The position numbers and the translations under genes are program-made. Positions 11,179 to 22,519 of a DNA stretch of 64,000 nt are shown here, in pieces; the first letter of the stretch is position 1; every line of letters starts with the position of its first letter. The stretch is from assembly GCA_944472155.2 (NCBI GenBank), contig OX235279.1, positions 154,588,199 through 154,652,198 of the forward strand. The letters are read 5' to 3'. Source of the DNA: Trichobilharzia szidati. Lineage: Eukaryota > Platyhelminthes > Trematoda > Strigeidida > Schistosomatidae. The notes beneath the pieces were generated by a model. The model made no database searches and was not told the origin of the DNA. It saw only the letters and a program-made list of their open reading frames with translations.

Positions 11179-11738
11179 CTTTCCAAAACAATTTTTCAAT
11201 TGTTCCACATCTAAATGCCCACAACCATCACCTTTCTTATCACGGACATAAATATCTTGCAGAAATGTAGTCATTACATCCGACACCATAACACGCTTCT
11301 TCCTGTCGTAACATTTCAGCCATAATTTACGTTGATTTGTCACAATCAACTCCGCAGTACGAATATACTCCAAAGCATCTGGAGGCAGTGGAAGCGGAAG
11401 TGTCAGTGTCGGCGGGATAACTTCTGACGACAATTCTTTCGACTGATAATGATGGTAGGAATCATTGACAGTGGAATTATTTGTAATAAGACCAGTGGAT
11501 TGAGGAGTTGGTGGTCGGTGGTTAGCTTGTGATAGCGTCGATTTTTGTTCATCTTGTTCTAAAGTCCCACCACGACAACCACAAATATAATTCAGTGTAG
11601 TACCAGCAGTAGTAGTACTCTTATTACTACTACAACTACTTCCATTACCGGTGAATTGTTCATAAGTGTAGTTACACAATGTTGGCGGTGAATTTTGAAC
11701 TCCAGACTGTTGTTGCTGCTGACGTTCTTCTTGAACGG
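11179..11738 (-). CDS. RXR: RXR-like gene, hinge and LBD helix 1 exon
   Basis: This exon has 560 nt. The acceptor is GAATTTTCAG (AG at 11740-11739); the first two bases complete an Ala codon, giving EAVQEERQQQQQ, the RXR DNA-binding-domain extension. The donor is GGAAAG/GTCAGT (GT at 11178-11177), phase 0. A hinge of about 110 residues rich in Ser/Thr/Asn/Gly follows, then a Pro/Leu run (TLTLPLPLPPD). Next comes DALEYIRTAELIVTN, which aligns with the LBD helix 1 motif of RXR (compare the vertebrate pattern of Ile-x-x-Ala-Glu-Leu). The remaining 60 residues have no clear counterpart and look like a lineage-specific helix 1-3 linker. Divergence here suggests an unusual ligand pocket (inference). 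Confidence 0.88.
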
Positions 11739-12229
11739 CTGAAAATTCACATACAAATAAACGAAATTGTATACAGAAGTGGAACGTATACCATAAACAT
11801 AAATATGAATAACATAAACGACGTCATACAGCCTAAGGTTCCGTGGATAGACTATGTATGTGCACGTGGCCACACACATTCATAGCTTCTATCATCAATT
11901 AAGTCCACTTATTCATTGCCTTCACATGGTGAGGAAGTCGGAAGAGAGAATGAGAACGTCGGGTGCTTACAACCGGACTAATTGGTGGAGAAAATATAGG
12001 TCTACCTAACTAGAAGTTGACTGGAAAACCCTTACTATTCCAAACCTATGGTGTGCACATGGGCACCAGAATCAAAAAGGATAGAATGGCGTATAAACCT
12101 CCCCTAGGTTATTGGCAACTGTGGGAACACAGCTCTACTACACTACCTTGTAGATCAGACTTCAAGACCCCTCCATACACTCAGTGGGTGGCCCCCTAAG
12201 GCAGTCTTAAGGAAAGTGCAGCATGTTTG

Positions 12230-12930
12230 CCATTCAATTACCATTCTTGACCACAACATCTGATGTCTCATACCATCGAATCAAATTATCTCTCTGACTT
12301 CACCAACGGATGCTAACCCAAAGCAGACATCTTCCATCCCACGGCACCACTCCATAAGCTGACCACCTATTTCTCCGTATTTTCCACACAGTCTCATGAC
12401 TACAGAACAATGAGCGGTATAGGAGATTATGAGGTGAAATTCGTAGCACATGTCTGATCCATCGAAGCCGGTGTTTCTAGATGATGACAATCAATAGACA
12501 GTGACCACATTGTGTCCAAACACACGCTACCGGACCTCAAAATTACTCACACAATGATGACATAGGACCCAAGTAATTATACGGAGGCAGCGATGATTGA
12601 ATGAGCAAAGTCGACCATCATCTTTAGCTCAGACAGGCCAAAGCAAGAATGGGCGCACCGACAGATTGTCAACCCGACGTTTGACAGTCAGGTTGATGGC
12701 GCGACAATGCCAAATGTGGCTGGAAATTGGTGTAAGCCAAACTAGCTTTTACTAAATACGGTTAGAGATTTCGTCCATCACATTTCCACCAGCACTCACA
12801 CAACTAACTAGGTATACGAACTTGTCGACAACTTCAAGGCGTTCAGCTGAAGGAGTGAGTGCAGGTACAGCCTCCTGCTAATCTTGCAACAATACTTTGC
12901 ATTTAGTCGGCACAAAACACACCATACTTA
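12230..12930 (-). pseudogene. RTE RT C-terminal fragment of a second subfamily
   Basis: The minus strand reads, in order, ERLEVVDKFVYLVSC-like sequence near 12830, GGNVMDEISNRI near 12770, INLTVKRRVDNLSVRPFLL near 12690, NHRCLRIITWV near 12590 and GGQLMEWCRGMEDVCFGLAS (12372-12310). This is the RTE layout (YLGS...DEIS...RLLLYGSETW...HRCLR...GGQ-x-TW). It lies beside, not inside, the type A SINE at 12935. Confidence 0.65.
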
Positions 12931-12934
12931 TGGA

Positions 12935-13132
12935 CCATCATTTGATTCTGATTCTGATTTCAGCTTGATTCCACACCGTATTTTTGGTACAGGTATGGAA
13001 TTTTCAGCATGTGATACCGGTAGCCCAAATTTTGCAGGCTGACCATAGATATCAGGTGTGCGTCGGCAGGGGATCGAACCCCGAACCATTTGCATGGTCG
13101 GCGGGAGTCCCAACCACTATGCCACCGACGCA
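12935..13132 (-). mobile_element. tRNA-headed SINE (type A body)
   Basis: Minus strand: GTGCGTCGGTGGCATAGTGG, B box GGGTTCGATCCCCTGCC, then ACACCTGATATCTATGGTC, GGGCTACCGGTATCACATGC and CCATACCTGTACCAAAAATA. It ends in ATCAAGCTGAAATCAGAATC-type repeats. Same body as the copies at 37775 and 41020. Confidence 0.82.
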
Positions 13133-13616
13133 CCAGATCATGCTTACAGTATCTCTTTTGGGTAACTGACGTATAACAACAGGGGAATATTACTTATTTT
13201 CGTCGAAGGTTTTTTCCATACAACATCAACCTTTGGTGTTATTTGGCATTTATCAACAGCAGGACGTACATTCTCATCTAGAGATGTTGAAGTTCTCCCA
13301 CCAAAGCTCGAACCCAACACTCATTATTTCAAACTTGAAAGCGTTATACACTGGGTGTCAGATGGCCACAAATGGACAAAGCTTTGGTGTTTGAAACAGT
13401 TAATGCTAGCTAAGTTTGAGTATCAATGCAGACACACCATTACTCGCTCACACACTGCACACTCACTAGGGATGCAAGTACATCCAGCTGCCAGCGAGTC
13501 TAAATAGGATGCACTGCACACACATAGTGAACACTAACTAGCAAACAGCATCAATCAGAATAATTGCTTAATCTCTCAAACTCTTTCAATAGCCTTATCT
13601 GTCCAAAACCGAAGTG

Positions 13617-13619
<3 letters not shown>

Positions 13620-13654
<35 letters not shown>
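13620..13654. repeat. (AT)n microsatellite
   Basis: About 17 uninterrupted AT units, in the RXR-like intron between the DNA-binding-domain and hinge exons. Confidence 0.97.
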
Positions 13655-13656
<2 letters not shown>

Positions 13657-13849
13657 TTGAAGTCCTGGAAAATCAACGTAATCACTACATAAAACCCAAA
13701 TGAGTTGGAAGCTACTTCCACTTAACAGCCGCTTCGGCTTCTTGATGTATGTGAATAAGACTGCTTCAGTATAAAGAAGTCAGAAACACACTTCCGTTGG
13801 CACACTTTTGTTTACGTTGTAAGTGACTCTGAATAATGTATGAGTCAGA

Positions 13850-14125
13850 TGAGATGTTCCATTATAGCGCTTCTCACAGTCATTAAGAAGGACACAGTGA
13901 ACTTCTCCCTCGCAGTAAACACGTCCTTTAATAGGTAGCCAGCCGGCATCAGTCGGCAAATCCCCAGCGAGTCTCTTCTATTCTTGCTGAGATTTCGTCA
14001 GCAATTAGCCCGTTGTAGTTGGTGCAATTTCCCGAATAAGTGAGGTGGTTGTCAACACGCTCATTGCCCATTCTTAAACTAAGAATCGGTTCAAACTAGT
14101 CCCGCAGCAGCATCCTACATATCAA
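13850..14125 (-). pseudogene. RTE fragment
   Basis: The minus strand reads ILSLRMGNERVDNHLTYSGN, CTNYNGLIADEISARIEETR and a LRGRSSLCPS-like end, matching FTYLGS...GLVSDEISARIQKAR of RTE elements. It is short and frame-broken. Confidence 0.6.
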
Positions 14126-14454
14126 AGGGATGAACCATTCAAAAATTTCTGTTCAACGTATCCACAAGGATCCACGCTTTATCAGCATCTTTACCTATGG
14201 CTTGAAAGTTTACGTTTCTATAATATGCATCAAAGATAATATACTACTTGATACAAGATCTGAATCAAATTTTGGTTACGAATTGGCTTCAGTTGGAGAA
14301 CCACTGCACCCTGATGACTAACTAACTACATGATGAAGTTGCCAGAAGTTCCATTGGGAAGCCATGATCAGCAGGATTCATCAAGTTGGGCTTGAGGACA
14401 AATACTCATTCCAAGCTTTGGTTGACATTCGCGCGATATCACGAAATGGCAGGA

Positions 14455-14635
14455 GTTAGAATTCATAGGCCGATCTCAGCAACAGAACCAGAAAGTCCGG
14501 GGTAGTTCGATCTCTGGTGAGGAGTAATGGGTACGTACTGTCAAAGAGTTCTAAACAAGGACAAAACAGCTCTCCAATGTTTCTCTAGCTGAAGTCAATA
14601 CGTGATTAAAATTGAAATCAATTAAACCCTTGCAA
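14455..14635 (+). repeat. Sm-alpha-like repeat
   Basis: GTACTGTCAAAGAGTTCTAA then ACAAGGACAAAACAGC corresponds to the Sm-alpha ribozyme relic, followed by CTCTCCAATGTTTCTCTAGC and CAATACGTGATTAAAATTG. It lies about 80 bases past the end of the DNA-binding-domain exon, inside the following intron. Confidence 0.48.
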
Positions 14636-14714
14636 ACCAACACTTGATGAGCTGAATCTTTGACCTTATCTTGATTGAAAGAAACATTTACCCAGAAAAA
14701 AAGCCAGGACTCAC

Positions 14715-14882
14715 CTTCTCTTCGCATTCCAACACGTAAGCATTTTTGATAACGACAATACTGGCAACGATTACGCAATCGTTTATCAATTTGACAATCT
14801 TGATTATCACGACAAATATACGTTAGCTCTTTGCGTACAGTACGCTTAAAGAAACCTTTACATCCTTCGCAGGAAATGACAC
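14715..14882 (-). CDS. RXR: RXR-like gene, DNA-binding domain exon (P-box, finger 2)
   Basis: This 168-nt exon lies between an ACTGCACAG acceptor and a GAAG/GTGAGT donor. It supplies the P-box CEGCK, followed by [13 protein letters not shown], then the second zinc finger CRDNQDC...CQYC with C-x5-C-x9-C-x2-C spacing. It ends in [26 protein letters not shown] and the D-box are characteristic of the RXR/HNF4 side of the superfamily. Continuation into EAVQEERQ in the next exon (the C-terminal extension that reads DNA upstream of the half-site) points to RXR specifically. This is the most conserved part of the gene and fixes its identity. Confidence 0.96.
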
Positions 14883-15049
14883 CTGTGCAGTGTAAAAACA
14901 AAACAGCGAGATAATTTTCGTCAGAAAACCAACACCAGTCAGACAGTCCCTGAATGCTTCCCCCAACCAACCAACAAAGACAGTCGACTTTACTTTAAAC
15001 TTCTCAGTAGTCCTAACCCGTCATATCAGACGACAAAATTATTACCACA

Positions 15050-15480
15050 AATCCACCTCTACAGTGCATTAAAGTAAATGTATATATTGATCAAGATCAC
15101 AGTATTCAAAGTTGAATGGTGAGAGAACACGTGTGGCAGCCAAGCCACTGCCTTCTTTGTCCACCAGTGTTAGGTGATATACATCTAGATAGGAGGAGTT
15201 AAAGGTGGTCAAACCAAAATCTGGCATTAATCCAGACACTGCCTGAGCGATTGGAGTCCTCGAGAAGGCGCTAAGAGTCAATGGTGACATGGCTGAAGAC
15301 TGTTCTCAATGGCACAGATACATTCACTCATTGTAATCACCCATATTCTATTTAACCCTCGTGTGCTTGCAGCATATTACCATTCTTTCTCCCGTACACT
15401 CCTCTTTTTTCTATCCTTTTGAGGTATATGAGGAATGTGACAAGTTAAACTGCAAAATGGTAAAGACAGTGAGTGATTCG
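15050..15480 (+). pseudogene. RTE 3' end fragment
   Basis: AAAGGTGGTCAAACCAAAAT (GGQTKIW), TTGGAGTCCTCGAGAAGGCG (GWSPRE), CTGAAGACTGTTCTCAATGG (AEDCSQW), then the terminal GACAAGTTAAACTGCAAAAT. It is an RTE C-terminus plus 3' UTR on the plus strand. Confidence 0.58.
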
Positions 15481-15713
15481 TCACAGAGGATATATTAATT
15501 TTTACTTTTTTCTGTTAGCTTAAGAGTTTAGTCTGTGGTAGTTTCGCAATTAGAATGCCACCATATACTCACATAAAAAGCACCTAATATATCGTATTGT
15601 GTGTGTTGGCCGTCCTCATCATAAAATTCAAAATAAACTAGAGTAAATCATAAAATTTTCTTCTCTGTTTAAGTCTTTTTCTTATAAAACTAGAGTAAGT
15701 TTATTGTGCGTCG

Positions 15714-15960
15714 GTCGGTTCAGTGGTAGAGTACTGCTCACCAGTCAGGTACGTGATGGCCCGGGACTACAACTCACGGTCACGGACGCACTCCAAAATC
15801 TCACCACCATAGCCTGGAGATAGTAAGCCACGTGAAGAGGAAAGGTTGGGTATGTAAGGCTAACTGACCCCACTCCATAAACACAGACAACGCCACTGCC
15901 AGTGGGATCTCAGAAGTTTGAAGCTCTAAGTCCGACTCAGATCACAAAAGGAAAGGAAAA
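15714..15960 (+). mobile_element. tRNA-headed SINE (type B body)
   Basis: Head GTCGGTTCAGTGGTAGAGTA (A box) and GGGACTACAACTCACGG in place of a good B box, closed by CGGACGCAC. The body has CCTGGAGATAGTAAGCCACG and GAAGAGGAAAGGTTGGGTAT, as in the copy at 2428-2656. The tail is AAAAGGAAAGGAAAAG. Confidence 0.72.
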
Positions 15961-16749
15961 GATGATAAAATGTTACTCAATGATCAAATTCATCTTTATG
16001 TTGTAGGTGACTATGTGTTGCTTGTGGTTAGTCACAAATATCGCAAGGGCTCAATCAGCCACATCAGCAGGAACCAGTGTTTCTTTACCTCCTACTATGG
16101 AGGATAGGTCATTCGAGGATAGAGGTTAAACTAAAGTCGATTAACACCACGTAGTGTAAATTGTTTACACTATGTTGCAGATATGTCGGCGAGGTCGTAC
16201 GGATGGTGAACAGGGGGATGTAACAGCAGTAAGGTGTTTCCTTCAGATAACCACCACCAGAAGGCATATGTACTGTCTCTCCAAGCTGGAGAGAGAGGGG
16301 AGGTCAAAAGGTGTCGACCACGAAATGTGCACATCTCCGACTCACCTTGCGACAGTCCGTAGCCGACAATACGTACGGGCGTAACTATACACCTAATTTT
16401 AAACACGTCATATGTGTAATCGGCTTCCGGCAGTTGTCTTCTGAGTTCTGTTGTCGCGAAACACTAGGGCTCTTACGATATTTCAAATATTTCAGGAAAT
16501 CAAATTTCATAGTGTCGGTAATCTGAGAGTCATATGAGAAAGAAAAAATTTGTTCCAGTCAGTGTACGTCGTTGGTGATGTTTGCAATATGTAAGTCCAA
16601 CCACTAGCATCACATCAGTGTGGTAACAGCTATCGGTGGGGAGTTTGTGTGTGAGTGGGTGGTGCACTTTCTTAGTGGTTCCCCTAACGCACTAAGTTTG
16701 TGATTAAATAAGAACATAAATAAGTGATAAAGTAAAAATAATAACTAAC

Positions 16750-17470
16750 CATAATGTTTTCCACTAGCACGATCTGAACATATTGAACAAATATACTCTC
16801 CAGTAAAACAAGAAGAAGAAGGAATAGACGTTGTATTACCGCTGCTACTACTACTGTTTGTACTACAACAACTACTACCACTACTTATACTCGTTGAACG
16901 TCCTGTCGGCCGAAGTAGACAACACACTGATGAAGACGACGGTAATGATAACGGGGAGGTACAATTTATCGATAATGGTGACGAGATAGTAAATTGATTG
17001 TTACTACTCTTGTTATTATTCTCAACTTCTTGTAACTTATTATCACTATTATTATCTTGTGATGGCATTATAATTGACTGTATTTGGCATAACCCGACGA
17101 CTCCACTTCCTGAGGGTACTGACGGTGGTGCTGGTGACGTTGATGATGATTTCGATGACGATGGTGACTGTACAATGGTAGGATTTCGATTTGTCAAGAC
17201 CATCATATCATTCTCGATAAGAGGCATAACCTTTGTACTATTACTAGTAGTTGTAGTAGCCGTAGCAGTAGTATTAGGCGCGTGTTGATCCATTGATGGT
17301 AGAGTGATGTTTGAATTCGCGTTTGATAGACAACATAAGACCGATGGGATTACTCTACTATGATTGTTATTGGGTTGATTTTCATTCGGCCATTGAGATA
17401 CCACCATTGGAAATTTACATCGTTGAATGCTTATTTCTGAGAGTTGCGGCATAGAATTTTGACTAACAGA
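16750..17470 (-). CDS. RXR: RXR-like gene, exon with first half of zinc finger 1
   Basis: This exon has 721 nt. The acceptor is a strong pyrimidine tract, TCCTTTTCAG (exon from 17470), phase 0. The donor is ATTATG/GTTAGT (GT at 16749-16748), phase 1. Most of the 240 codons are low-complexity A/B sequence with poly-Thr, poly-Ser and Asn runs. The last residues, CSICSDRASGKHYG, give the first two zinc-binding cysteines of a nuclear receptor C4 finger. The finger completes in the next exon as C-x2-C-x13-C-x2-C. An intron right after the HYG of finger 1 separates the two cysteine pairs. Confidence 0.93.
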
Positions 17471-17644
17471 CTGAAAAGGAGCTGAATGCTATTGGAAATG
17501 TATTTCATGAGTAGGCGACGGTGGTACGGGACGAGGCGGACGCCGACAGTAGGAGAAATAAAAAAACATCATGAAGCTGATTCTCAAAACAAAAATAATC
17601 TGGAAATAATAATACAAATACCTTTGGCATCTTTCATACCTAAG

Positions 17645-17850
17645 ATGTGCGTGTTGGCGGTTCAAAGGTGGAACACCCGTCAACCAAGCACGTGGTCCGG
17701 AGTCCAATTCCCGGATGCCGACGCATTCTCGAAACCGCACCTGCTCGGCAGTAAGCCTATGGAAAAGAGGCAAGGTTGGATGAGTGGGGATAACAACCCC
17801 ATAATGATAATAGGTGTCTGCGTTATATCTCCCGTGTTAAGTGGCATAAT
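17645..17850 (+). mobile_element. Degraded tRNA-headed SINE (type B body)
   Basis: GTGCGTGTTGGCGGTTCAAA, CGTGGTCCGGAGTCCAATTC and ATGCCGACGCATTCTCG form a decayed tRNA-like head. The body AAAAGAGGCAAGGTTGGATG matches the type B core GAAGAGGAAAGGTTGGG. Confidence 0.55.
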
Positions 17851-17887
17851 AGGGTGAGCAATATTGAGGTTAAGCATCGACGGCTGG

Positions 17888-18364
17888 GTTACATCGATTG
17901 AGTTGACTAGGACACCACGTGTTACGCATCCCTAGCCATCCCCATCCTCGACGAGCAATGTTAGCTGACGCAGTATCAGTTTGGAAAATAGGTTGTGTTG
18001 GTGAAACCTAGACTTGGGATCAGTCCATGAAATCCTTGACAGTTAATTTAAACCAGCCACGTGGGGAGATGTAGACTGGTTGGATGTGTTTGGGGTCCTC
18101 AGGATGATAAGAACCTATGGTTGGAGACAATCGGTGATATGACTAAAAATCGTCAATCACAGCGTAGATGCATTCACTCTTTGTGATTTAGAATATCCAA
18201 TAAACTCTATTGTTCTTCCATATTACTATTCTTTTTGCATCATATTTCTGTTTATTATCTGTTTTTTGAATCTCTCTTTACTCTCCTGTCTTGCTTTGTG
18301 TGCTACGTGAAATGTAGCAACTCGAATTGCTGCACATCAGTGCAGAGTTCTACGTTGAAACCAG
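17888..18364 (+). repeat. RTE 3' end, left member of an inverted pair around the first RXR coding exons
   Basis: 477 bp, reverse-complementary to 23719-24195. I count about five mismatches (for example CATCCCCATCC against CATCCCCTTCC, and AAATGTAGC against AAATGTGGC). It is the C-terminal end and 3' UTR of an RTE family, with the shared terminal block GCAACTCGAATTGCTGCACA then GTTCTACGTTGAAACCAG. The RTE sequence on this side starts just before the repeat (from about 17848). Confidence 0.88.
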
Positions 18365-19229
18365 TATGTCAGTCAGATATGTCCCTGACTACTGTAGCAC
18401 TGAATGAAGCTCGTGTTTAAATCACAGGGGGGCATGGATTCCCTGAAAGCTTTCAGATATACCCTGTTGTGACAAACACGAAACCTAGGTTAAATGGCAG
18501 GGCTTTCTGCAGACTGATCGCCTACAACCATATATCATCAATTCAAAGTGGACCAACAACTGACTGATATTTAATTCAGTATGCACCAACACACCAGATA
18601 CTAGACCCTCACGATATTGATCAATCCCAGTAATGATGCTTACGAACTTTTGTGAGTATTGACTGAAGATGACCATTGTAAACTTCAACAAACTGAGATT
18701 AACGAACGAAGAATATATTTCTTCGATAACTTTATCATCAGGTTCTACAGTTATGTGTCCATAATAGTTAGAGAATTATCATTACTAATGAAACTAACGT
18801 TTCTCAAATAATGCTAAGATCAATAGATTACAGTTCAAAAGCATCTGTGAGTGATAATATGCATAAACGTAACACTAAACTGAATATCAGACAAATTAAG
18901 GGAAGTAAAACAGAATTTATGACTTTATAGATTCGACAGCAGGCCAAGGTAGCGATAATGGCTGAGCCTACTTTTTTGAACACACAGTTCCGGCTGTCTT
19001 AAGCGTGTTGCAATGGCCTCTACTTTTCGGAATATTCGGTACCTACAGGCTTTTGGCAGTCTATTCAGTGCCCGGTAGATGATGGATAAATATCCTATTT
19101 GAACCAGGTGATCTAAAATATCAGACTGTTGATTGGTTTATTACACAATGGTAGATGTTCTCGAGCACGAAAAGATAAGTTCCTAGAGCAACGGTCAATA
19201 CAACTAGTTGCACATGGGGAAAGTATCAG

Positions 19230-19750
19230 TGTGAGATTCGAGCCTAGGTCACCCTGTGCAGCACTCAGACTTAGAGATTGGCTGATGGAATTCAGTCTGT
19301 ACCGAATAAAGGACTAGACGGAGGACATTAGTTACTACCTAGTATCCAATCTAAGTATCCACTACAGTCCTACAGGAGGTGGATGGCGGGCTCGAATAGC
19401 TCAGTGGTAACTCACGTCTCTGACTGACAGCAGCACTGCTTCACTCGGTCGGCTCCGAATGTTAAAGAAAGGCACATGAGTTGCTACAAAATGATTGCAG
19501 TGCAGATACGCCTTATTGACTGGTCAGTTCCAAAAAGTACGAGACCTACGTCTGAGGTTTCCCACCGATTGTCATCAACCACCTAATAACAATTCAGAAT
19601 GCACCATCATGGCGAGCCGCCTAGTCCGATGGTGACAATATTGCAGACTTGGTCGATAGTCAATTCAGTCTGTACCAATAAACACCAAGGGGACCAGACG
19701 CATGACATTTGAGCGACGGCCTAATATACAATCAAAGCAACCAACGCTGG
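19230..19750 (+). repeat. Two related repeat ends in one intron
   Basis: 19265-19365 and 19650-19735 share the order ATTCAGTCTGTACC, ATAAA, CCA/CTAGACG and CCTAATAT/CTAGTATCCAATC. Between them, 19390-19440 has CTCGAATAGCTCAGTGGTAA, which looks like the A-box head of a tRNA-like element. I read this as one intact and one truncated copy of a short interspersed repeat I cannot name. Confidence 0.4.
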
Positions 19751-19830
19751 AATTAATTAAAATTTCTAAACAAAAACCCAAAATCATTCGATTAAACTGA
19801 TTATGCATAACAACTGTCTAGTAAACTTAC

Positions 19831-21476
19831 CCGACGTACAGGAGGGTGAAACTGTAGTGATGATGTGGAGGATGAGGCGGCTGACGATGAAGAACACCGA
19901 GGTACGAAGTTCGAATTTTGGGGCAAATCAGTGACGTAATGTTGTAAGTGATCACCACTCCCTTTCAGCTGATTACTACGTAAATATTCCGGTAAACCTG
20001 ATTTCGTTGAAGCATCATACTGATTAGACTTTTGGGTAACCTGTACATTACTATCACTATTGGTATTACTATTTATTGACGAGAAACATGGTTGTACTAA
20101 CAACGTTTCTTGTGATTGTTGATTTACTAATGTTACGTAATCATTAGATTTTAAATATTGAAAACTACCAATCAGTCCATTAGTAAATACGGGTTGTAAT
20201 GTACTCCTAGTGAAGAGTGTGCTATCATTCACGTAAATAGTCTCTGTCGTCGATGTCGGCGGTTTATTTTTCTTAATCGATATATTACTCGGTGTGCATC
20301 GGGATTGTGTGATTGTGTTTGTCAGCGGCATATGATTACTTATTGTGCAATTACCATTTGATGAGATGGATGGATGGGGTGAGCAGGAAGAAGGGGTGGT
20401 GAGGAAGATTTGCTGATGTCTAGCCTGACCCAGAATTGGTTGGGATCGACAGTCTCCATTATTATAGATCATGGTATTTATAGTAGTAGTGGTAGTAGTA
20501 GCAGTGGTGGGTGTAGTGATAATAGATGTCATAGTAGACGCTTTTTGATGCGTTGAATTATTAACTATTGAATAAACCGGTTGATGAAGAGACTGTGGCG
20601 GTGCGAATTGTGCATAACTGGTCGGCGGCATAGTTATCACTACTTGGCTATTATTACTTACTATATGTTGAAGGTGGACAGTTGGAGGACAGGATATCCG
20701 ACTACTGTTGGCATTATTAGTATACACTGTATGAGAAATAAACACTGGCGGGTTAGGCTGAACAATAGTAGAACCTGAAGAAGAATAAGCCGTAGCAGAA
20801 GCAGAAGCAGAACATCGAATCACTGATTTCATCATATGATTTGACGAGTATTTCAGTGAATTTTCAATATGTTTCACAGAATATACTGAGTTGTCAAATG
20901 AAGGTTGACAAGTGTAGACCATCGTGGCTCCTACTGGTGCTGCCGATGCTGGTGATACGGCTTCTAGCGTCTGTATTCTACCACTACCACTGCCACCTGA
21001 AGGTGTGGCATTGATATATTCCTGATAATCTATATACTCAGTTTTTATGAAAGGATCAATCATCAAGCTTGATTCACAAGTATTGTTATTAATATTATTA
21101 TCAACCGGATCTATTCGAGTTGTCGGTGACGTCGACATTTGCAGGATACCACTGCCATCCCGATGATGGAGAGGTGATTGATGAATTGACGTTGGTTGGG
21201 ATATTGACATAACTGGTGTACTTCCCATTAACTCCACTGGATAACCAGCAGTGGCAGTGATATTAGACGGAGTCAGAGGTGGTGGAATGTAGTCTTCAGG
21301 GAGTACTGTACTGGCGGAAAGTGATCCTGGTAATGACTGGAGAGGAAGCGGATTTGTAGGACCAGTAGTATCATAATAACTTCCTTGATAACCTGTATAG
21401 TCATTACGTATAAGTGATGGCATATTTTGTAAGTTTGTCGACAATAAGATATTTGTATTCTCCAATGTATTTGGAT
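19831..21476 (-). CDS. RXR: RXR-like gene, second coding exon (giant A/B exon)
   Basis: This 1,646-nt exon is open throughout. The acceptor is at CTCAACAG (AG at 21478-21477); the donor is CGG/GTAAGT with GT at 19830-19829, leaving phase 0. It encodes about 549 residues rich in Ser, Thr, Pro, Asn and Gln, with runs such as TTTATTTTTT-type threonine tracts and SASASATAYSSSGS. A FIKTEY stretch near residue 140 of the exon fits the psi-K-x-E SUMO consensus, which occurs in the A/B region of many nuclear receptors; function here is inference. No domain is recognisable. Both ends match the phases of neighbouring exons, which is the main support for placing it in the RXR gene. Confidence 0.75.
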
Positions 21477-21511
21477 CTGTTGAGTAGATTGAAAAGCATA
21501 ACCGTTTAATT

Positions 21512-21536
21512 ATATATATATATATATATTATATAT
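21512..21536. repeat. (AT)n microsatellite beside an RXR exon
   Basis: An AT run with one break, 36 bases upstream (in gene sense) of the acceptor of the large A/B exon at 21476. Confidence 0.93.
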
Positions 21537-21559
21537 AGAAAACGACTAAAAAATTTCAA

Positions 21560-21775
21560 CGAAATTCGTAGTGTTTTAGTTAATAGATTTCGTCACGAAC
21601 CAACGGCATCATTTAGGGAGAGATCATTGGAAACCAGTAGCGAGCACTCCTTTATTTCGGACTGACTCTTCAGCGGCGTGCTCCCACCACCTCACCGGGG
21701 ATCAAATAACTAGGGATCTTCAGGTTACAAGATCAAACTTGTCAACCCATTGAGCCACACCAAATGTGACCTGCT
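21560..21775 (-). repeat. Sm-alpha-like repeat
   Basis: The minus strand has GTGTGGCTCAATGGGTTGAC (head), GATCCCCGGTGAGGTGGTGG, the relic GCTGAAGAGTCAGTCCGAAA and AGTGCTCGCTACTGG, then TTTCCAATGATCTCTCCCTA and GTTGGTTCGTGACG. The order is as in the 10.2-kb copy. Confidence 0.5.
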
Positions 21776-22124
21776 TGATGATACCACAAATAGCAATCAA
21801 GCAAGCAAACACAATTGCATGAAACCAAATACTACTGATTAATTGAGATGGAGAAGTAGTTGGATACCCCTCACATATAAACTAGTAGTGATTGCTAGCC
21901 AGCCAGATCAAAGTGATCTTAACACATTTATAGTATCAATCAGATCACACTCTATGTGTGATCTGAATAGTTCTTGTTTCTAAAGGAAACTAGGGAAATA
22001 ATTATCTCGAACTGTGTAAATTGCGAATTTGATTCACGGTATCACCAGTTAACCCAAGTAGCTAGCCAACACTCGGGTTGACTTGAACTGATTCAGCTCT
22101 CCGTCTTTGAGTTGAGTCAAACAT

Positions 22125-22195
22125 CGAATATACTGCTGACTGATGAGCTCACCCTCAAATGAGTGAAACGGTCATCCGCTGGTGTTCACATCACT
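22125..22195 (+). ncRNA. Hammerhead-core-like sequence, probably inactive
   Basis: CTGATGA is followed by a 5-bp stem GCTCA/TGAGT with an 8-base loop, then GAAA and a short CGG/CCG hairpin. This is the order CUGAUGA, stem II, GAAA, stem III of a type I hammerhead. But the base expected to be U (pairing with the last A of GAAA) is C, and no complementary stem I is seen. It is a relic or a chance match. Confidence 0.25.
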
Positions 22196-22519
22196 TCAAT
22201 AATCCGACTGATGTATGTGTGACATCCAACTACTCCGCATGTCAATCAATCAATCAATCGATCAGCAGTGTATCAATCCACGGAACTGACTACATGTCGG
22301 TGTTTAAACACACAGAAGGGTTATATAGATAGGCAGATCGGCCGATTCGAATCAATGACCTATACATCAGCTAGTTTGAAAATGCATTATAGTGATGACT
22401 ATTTAGGCTAAAAAAAATGACCATTTTGCAGACATCATAACCTGGACTCGCCTGACCACACATGCACACAACTGATTAAAAAGCACTGAAAAATAATGAG
22501 AAAAATAATGGTCACTCAC

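Noticed and set aside
16998..17288. 96-codon plus-strand frame with Asp-rich and Leu-rich parts
   Set aside because: Antisense of the Ser/Thr/Asn-rich RXR exon; its composition follows from the repeats on the real strand.
18235..18420. Small protein with a hydrophobic start, repeated at 23633-23848
   Set aside because: Both frames lie in the 3' UTR of the RTE end that forms the inverted pair; no coding role.
22131..22170. Functional hammerhead ribozyme
   Set aside because: Stem I is missing and the conserved U opposite the last A of GAAA is C; listed only as a low-confidence relic.
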